Shown here: positions 25,176 through 27,346 of the stretch, in pieces
Position numbering within the stretch: position 1 is the stretch's first letter
How the letters are laid out: each line of letters opens with the position of its first letter
Source: Cyanothece sp. UBA12306
GTDB lineage: Bacteria > Cyanobacteriota > Cyanobacteriia > Cyanobacteriales > Microcystaceae
DNA length: 27,346 nt
NCBI GenBank assembly: GCA_003448685.1
Contig: DLXW01000087.1
Location: 1-27,346 of the forward strand
Direction of reading: 5' to 3'
Notes under the pieces: model-generated
The model's database searches: none
The model's input: only the letters and a program-made list of their open reading frames with translations
What the model was told of the DNA's origin: nothing
Program-made: the position numbers and the translations under genes

Positions 25176-26120
25176 ATGAAAAGTAATATCATTCAGAAAC
25201 TAGAAAAAATAGGGTTATATCTATCTATTTTTGGATCTTTATTTATGTCTATTTTAGGTATTTCCTTTGGACTATTTCTTGAATCAGAAGCAATTTTACT
25301 TGATGGCTTTTTTAATGTTATTAGCTTCATGATGGCTTTAGCTTCCTTGTATATTGCTTGGTTAGTCAGACAACCAGAAGGAAAACAATTTCAATTTGGC
25401 TATTTAAGCTTTATTCCCTTAGTTAATTTGAGCAAAGCATTATTGATTTTTATTCTTTCTTTATTTGCCTTATTTTCAGCAATTACTGCTTTATTGCATG
25501 GGGGAAGAATGCTTAATCCTGGAATGGGAGTTATTTATGCTATTATTGCCTCTTCAGGTTGCTTAATTATTGCCATCAGTCAGCATTTTATTGCGAAGAA
25601 AACGGGTTCATCAATGGTAATTGTGGACGCTAAAAACTGGTTGATTAATGGACTAATTAGCTTATCGGTTGGGATTGCTTTTGGTTTTGTTACTTTTACT
25701 CAAAGAACATCATGGTCTAATTTAGTTCCCTATGCTGACCCAATTATTGTAACTGTGTTAGTTTTAATTACTCTTCCCGTTCCTATTAAGATTATTATTG
25801 AGAGTTCTAATCAGATATTATTAGGTGCTCCCGAATCAGATATTCAACAGCAATTACGGTTAGTTTTTCACAATGCCATCTTAGATTTACCTTGTGAAAA
25901 ATATTGGTTAAGGATGACTCAAGCAGGTCAAAATATTTATCTACATATTTTCTGGTTGATTCCTGAAGAGTTTTCTAAAATGAGTCTTGAACAATTAGAT
26001 AATATACGAAAAGAAATTACAAAAACTATGGAAGAAAGTTATAATGACCTAACAATAGATATCATTTTTACCCAAGATGCTGAATGGATGCAAAAAATTA
26101 GTTTTTTCGAGATAAACTAA
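25176..26120 (+). CDS. Cation efflux (CDF-like) family transporter
   Basis: A 314-residue protein with six membrane helices and a C-terminal cytosolic domain, the layout of cation diffusion facilitators. It most resembles the divergent predicted Co/Zn/Cd transporter subgroup: LLDGFFNVISFMMALASLYIAWLV in helix 2, then QFQFGYLSFIPLVNLSKALL, and VDAKNWLINGLIS in helix 5. D43 is present, but the Asp expected four residues later in canonical CDF proteins is N47, and helix 5 has no clear HxxxD site. Zinc transport is therefore not certain. It starts at an ATG without a strong Shine-Dalgarno and is monocistronic as far as can be seen. Confidence 0.82.
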   Translation: MKSNIIQKLEKIGLYLSIFGSLFMSILGISFGLFLESEAILLDGFFNVISFMMALASLYIAWLVRQPEGKQFQFGYLSFIPLVNLSKALLIFILSLFALFSAITALLHGGRMLNPGMGVIYAIIASSGCLIIAISQHFIAKKTGSSMVIVDAKNWLINGLISLSVGIAFGFVTFTQRTSWSNLVPYADPIIVTVLVLITLPVPIKIIIESSNQILLGAPESDIQQQLRLVFHNAILDLPCEKYWLRMTQAGQNIYLHIFWLIPEEFSKMSLEQLDNIRKEITKTMEESYNDLTIDIIFTQDAEWMQKISFFEIN

Positions 26121-26290
26121 GTAACTGGACAAAAATAAATGTTACTATAAAGTGAGCAGTGGAGTTAAGGGAGCAGGAAGAGGGATTACAGCTTGTTTAG
26201 ATTTCTTAAAGACAGTTAATTATATTTTATGTCTAACTACTTAAATAAATATAAATTTTTTTTAAAAAATGTATCAATTAAGCAGAAATG

Positions 26291-26321
26291 ATTCTAATTT
26301 AAAAATTTTTTTGATTAGAAT
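26291..26321. promoter_or_regulatory. Inverted repeat upstream of the 30-aa gene
   Basis: ATTCTAAT (26291-26298) and ATTAGAAT (26314-26321) are a perfect 8-bp inverted repeat about 65 bp upstream of the small gene. Possibly an operator or part of its promoter; no clean -35/-10 pair was found. Confidence 0.25.
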
Positions 26322-26385
26322 AAAAATATATTAGTGTTTAAGTGCAAAATTTGTTAATTTTTAATTGATAACGAGGTCAAAAATA

Positions 26386-26478
26386 ATGATTACTTTATTA
26401 ATAGTAACAGTGGTTATCTTAGTAGGTTTAACTTTAGTTTGTGAAATGCTATTTTACCGCGAAGAACAACAAATCTAG
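26386..26478 (+). CDS. Small single-helix membrane protein (30 aa)
   Basis: A 30-codon frame with an ATG preceded by ACGAGG at a spacing of 9 nt, one of the best Shine-Dalgarno sequences in the window, and followed 27 bp later by an intrinsic terminator. The product is one hydrophobic helix (residues 2-18, ITLLIVTVVILVGLTLV) then CEMLFYREEQQI, a polar, acidic tail. This is the design of small membrane subunits such as those of photosystems, cytochrome complexes or P-type ATPases, but it does not match PetG/L/M/N, PsbI/M/T/X/Y or PsaM as I recall them. Function not recognised. Confidence 0.6.
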   Translation: MITLLIVTVVILVGLTLVCEMLFYREEQQI

Positions 26479-26505
26479 CATTTTTATATAAAGTTTAAAA
26501 TATTA

Positions 26506-26530
26506 ATACAGACTATAAGTCTGTATTTTT
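26506..26530 (+). terminator. Intrinsic terminator of the 30-aa gene
   Basis: A 9-bp perfect stem ATACAGACT / AGTCTGTAT with a 3-nt ATA loop, running into TTTTT. It separates the small gene from the downstream kinase-family gene. Confidence 0.8.
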
Positions 26531-26567
26531 ATCTATGTTCGAGTCAATAAAATTTATCTAAAAAAAC

Positions 26568-27050
26568 ATGGAAATTAAAATTGTATCGTTACAAATTCCT
26601 GAAGGGTGTAATCTTATTTTAGGTCAAACTCATTTTATTAAAACTGTGGAAGATTTGCACGAGATAATGGTGGGAAGTTCAGGAGAAGTTAAGTTTGGTT
26701 TGGCTTTTTGTGAAGCTTCAGGACAGCGTTTAATTAGGGTGTCGGGTAATGATCCAGAATTGGAAACTACAGCAGTTACTAATGCTCAAAATATAGCCTC
26801 TGGACATAGTTTTATCATAATGCTTAAAAATGCTTTTCCAATCAATTTTTTAAACAGTATTAAACAGTGTCAAGAAGTGTGTACTATTTATTGTGCTACC
26901 GCTAATCCTGTCCAAGTAATTATTGCTGAAACTGAACAAGGAAGAGGTATTTTAGGGGTAATTGATGGTTATAGTCCCCTTGGGGTGGAAAGTGAGGAAA
27001 ATATCCAAGAAAGGAAGCAGATATTACGGAGGTTTGGCTATAAGTTGTAA
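26568..27050 (+). CDS. Adenosine-specific kinase family protein (DUF355)
   Basis: A 160-residue protein of the family typified by an archaeal adenosine-binding protein and annotated as adenosine-specific kinase. Hallmarks are EGCNLILGQTHFIKTVEDLHE, the FGLAFCEASGQRLIRVSGND region, SGHSFIIMLKNAFPINFLN, the AxANPVQVIIAETEQGRGILGVIDG segment and a short basic C-terminus. Family length is about 160-165, so it is complete. The enzymatic role is weakly documented and the cyanobacterial function is not known. No Shine-Dalgarno precedes the ATG. A strong terminator follows. Confidence 0.9.
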   Translation: MEIKIVSLQIPEGCNLILGQTHFIKTVEDLHEIMVGSSGEVKFGLAFCEASGQRLIRVSGNDPELETTAVTNAQNIASGHSFIIMLKNAFPINFLNSIKQCQEVCTIYCATANPVQVIIAETEQGRGILGVIDGYSPLGVESEENIQERKQILRRFGYKL

Positions 27051-27070
27051 AATTAATAGATTCCAATTAA

Positions 27071-27106
27071 GTAGGGGTCAAAGCTTATTGACCCCTACAA
27101 TTTTTG
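27071..27106. terminator. Strong hairpin terminator
   Basis: GTAGGGGTCAA (27071-27081) and TTGACCCCTAC (27088-27098) form an 11-bp perfect stem with a 6-nt loop, followed by AATTTTTG. It lies between the kinase-family gene and the convergent gene at the window end, and may serve both. Confidence 0.75.
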
Positions 27107-27167
27107 TTAACCTTAAACCTTAGTTCTATATCATGAAAAAAGTTATAACTTTTCTCTAATCTTCAAA

Positions 27168-27346
27168 CTATAATTCGCCAGTAAATAGATCTTCTACAGC
27201 TTTAAATATCTTGCCAAAAAAGTTAGTAGGTTTGGGAGTTGGAGTCGGAGTTGGTTCTGGTGTTTGAGTTGGTTCTGGAGTTGAGGTTGGTTCTGGTGTT
27301 GGAGTCGGTTCTGGAGTTGAGGTTGGTTCTGGTGTTGAGGTTGGTT
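27168..27346 (-). CDS. C-terminal end of a PEPT-repeat protein (partial)
   Basis: The minus strand is open from the window edge to a TAG at 27168-27170, encoding at least 58 residues. The visible part is Pro/Thr/Glu-rich with a hexapeptide repeat P-E-P-T-x-T (x is S, P or Q), then KPTNFFGKIFKAVEDLFTGEL at the C-terminus. The repeats are encoded by an 18-bp minisatellite. Such Pro/Thr linkers are common in secreted or surface proteins and between domains of signalling proteins. The main part lies outside the window, so the function cannot be stated. The final amphipathic segment could be a membrane- or protein-binding tail. Confidence 0.7.
   Translation of the reverse strand, partial: PTSTPEPTSTPEPTPTPEPTSTPEPTQTPEPTPTPTPKPTNFFGKIFKAVEDLFTGEL
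27253..27342. repeat. 18-bp minisatellite, 5 units
   Basis: Five units beginning GGTTCTGG at 27253, 27271, 27289, 27307 and 27325, with a sixth starting at 27343 and continuing out of the window. Units 2 and 4 are identical (GGTTCTGGAGTTGAGGTT). The repeat is in frame with, and encodes, the PEPTxT hexapeptides on the minus strand, so copy number can vary without a frameshift. Confidence 0.9.

Noticed and set aside
27253..27342. CRISPR-like array
   Set aside because: The 18-bp units are contiguous without spacers and encode a hexapeptide repeat, so this is a coding minisatellite.

Overview
The window looks like a stretch of chromosome from a unicellular, low-GC cyanobacterium, most like the Crocosphaera/Cyanothece group. 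The evidence is a phycobilisome core gene (apcD), a cyanobacterial-type NdhF, a split-alpha proton-translocating transhydrogenase, an Amt1-type ammonium transporter, and about fifteen copies of the HIP1 octamer GCGATCGC (for example at 3254-3261). The intergenic DNA is AT-rich and holds short palindromic and tandem repeats of the kind common in these genomes. The genus is inference; no rRNA or other definitive marker is present.

Layout. 1-1.9 kb: a DUF29 protein and ribD (riboflavin synthesis), both on the minus strand. 1.9-3.7 kb: an intergenic region with a consensus NtcA site, then amt. 3.7-5.5 kb (minus): a membrane-anchored TPR-like protein, a small integral membrane protein, and apcD. 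5.7-6.9 kb (plus): two paralogous small proteins built from repeated motifs resembling the c-di-GMP-binding MshEN domain. 6.9-7.3 kb (minus): a toxin-antitoxin pair whose toxin looks C-terminally damaged. 7.3-7.8 kb: non-coding, with a MITE-like inverted-repeat element. 7.8-11.5 kb (minus): nifJ. 11.9-13.2 kb (plus): an unrecognised membrane protein. 13.3-15.4 kb (minus): ndhF. 15.8-16.3 kb (plus): hsp20 with its terminator. 16.6 kb (minus): a single-domain molbindin (Mop). 17.3-21.7 kb (plus): pntAA-pntAB-pntB followed by an ACT-domain malic enzyme. 21.9-25.1 kb (plus): an ABC-2 type exporter (ATPase and permease) with a lone HicB antitoxin gene in opposite orientation between them. 25.2-26.1 kb: a CDF-like cation transporter. 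26.4 kb: a 30-residue one-helix protein, too short for ordinary gene calling, with a Shine-Dalgarno sequence and a terminator. 26.6 kb: an adenosine-specific kinase family protein. 27.2 kb to the end (minus): the C-terminus of a protein with PEPTxT hexapeptide repeats that runs off the window.

How it fits together. Much of the window is core redox and carbon metabolism. Malic enzyme makes pyruvate, NifJ turns pyruvate into acetyl-CoA and reduced ferredoxin or flavodoxin, PntAB exchanges reducing equivalents between NAD(H) and NADP(H), and NdhF is part of the thylakoid NDH-1 complex. The accessory content is modest: two damaged or incomplete toxin-antitoxin loci and two MITE-like elements. I see no prophage, CRISPR array, tRNA, rRNA or complete insertion sequence. 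The least-described content is the MshEN-like paralogue pair, the 30-aa membrane protein and the 405-aa membrane protein.
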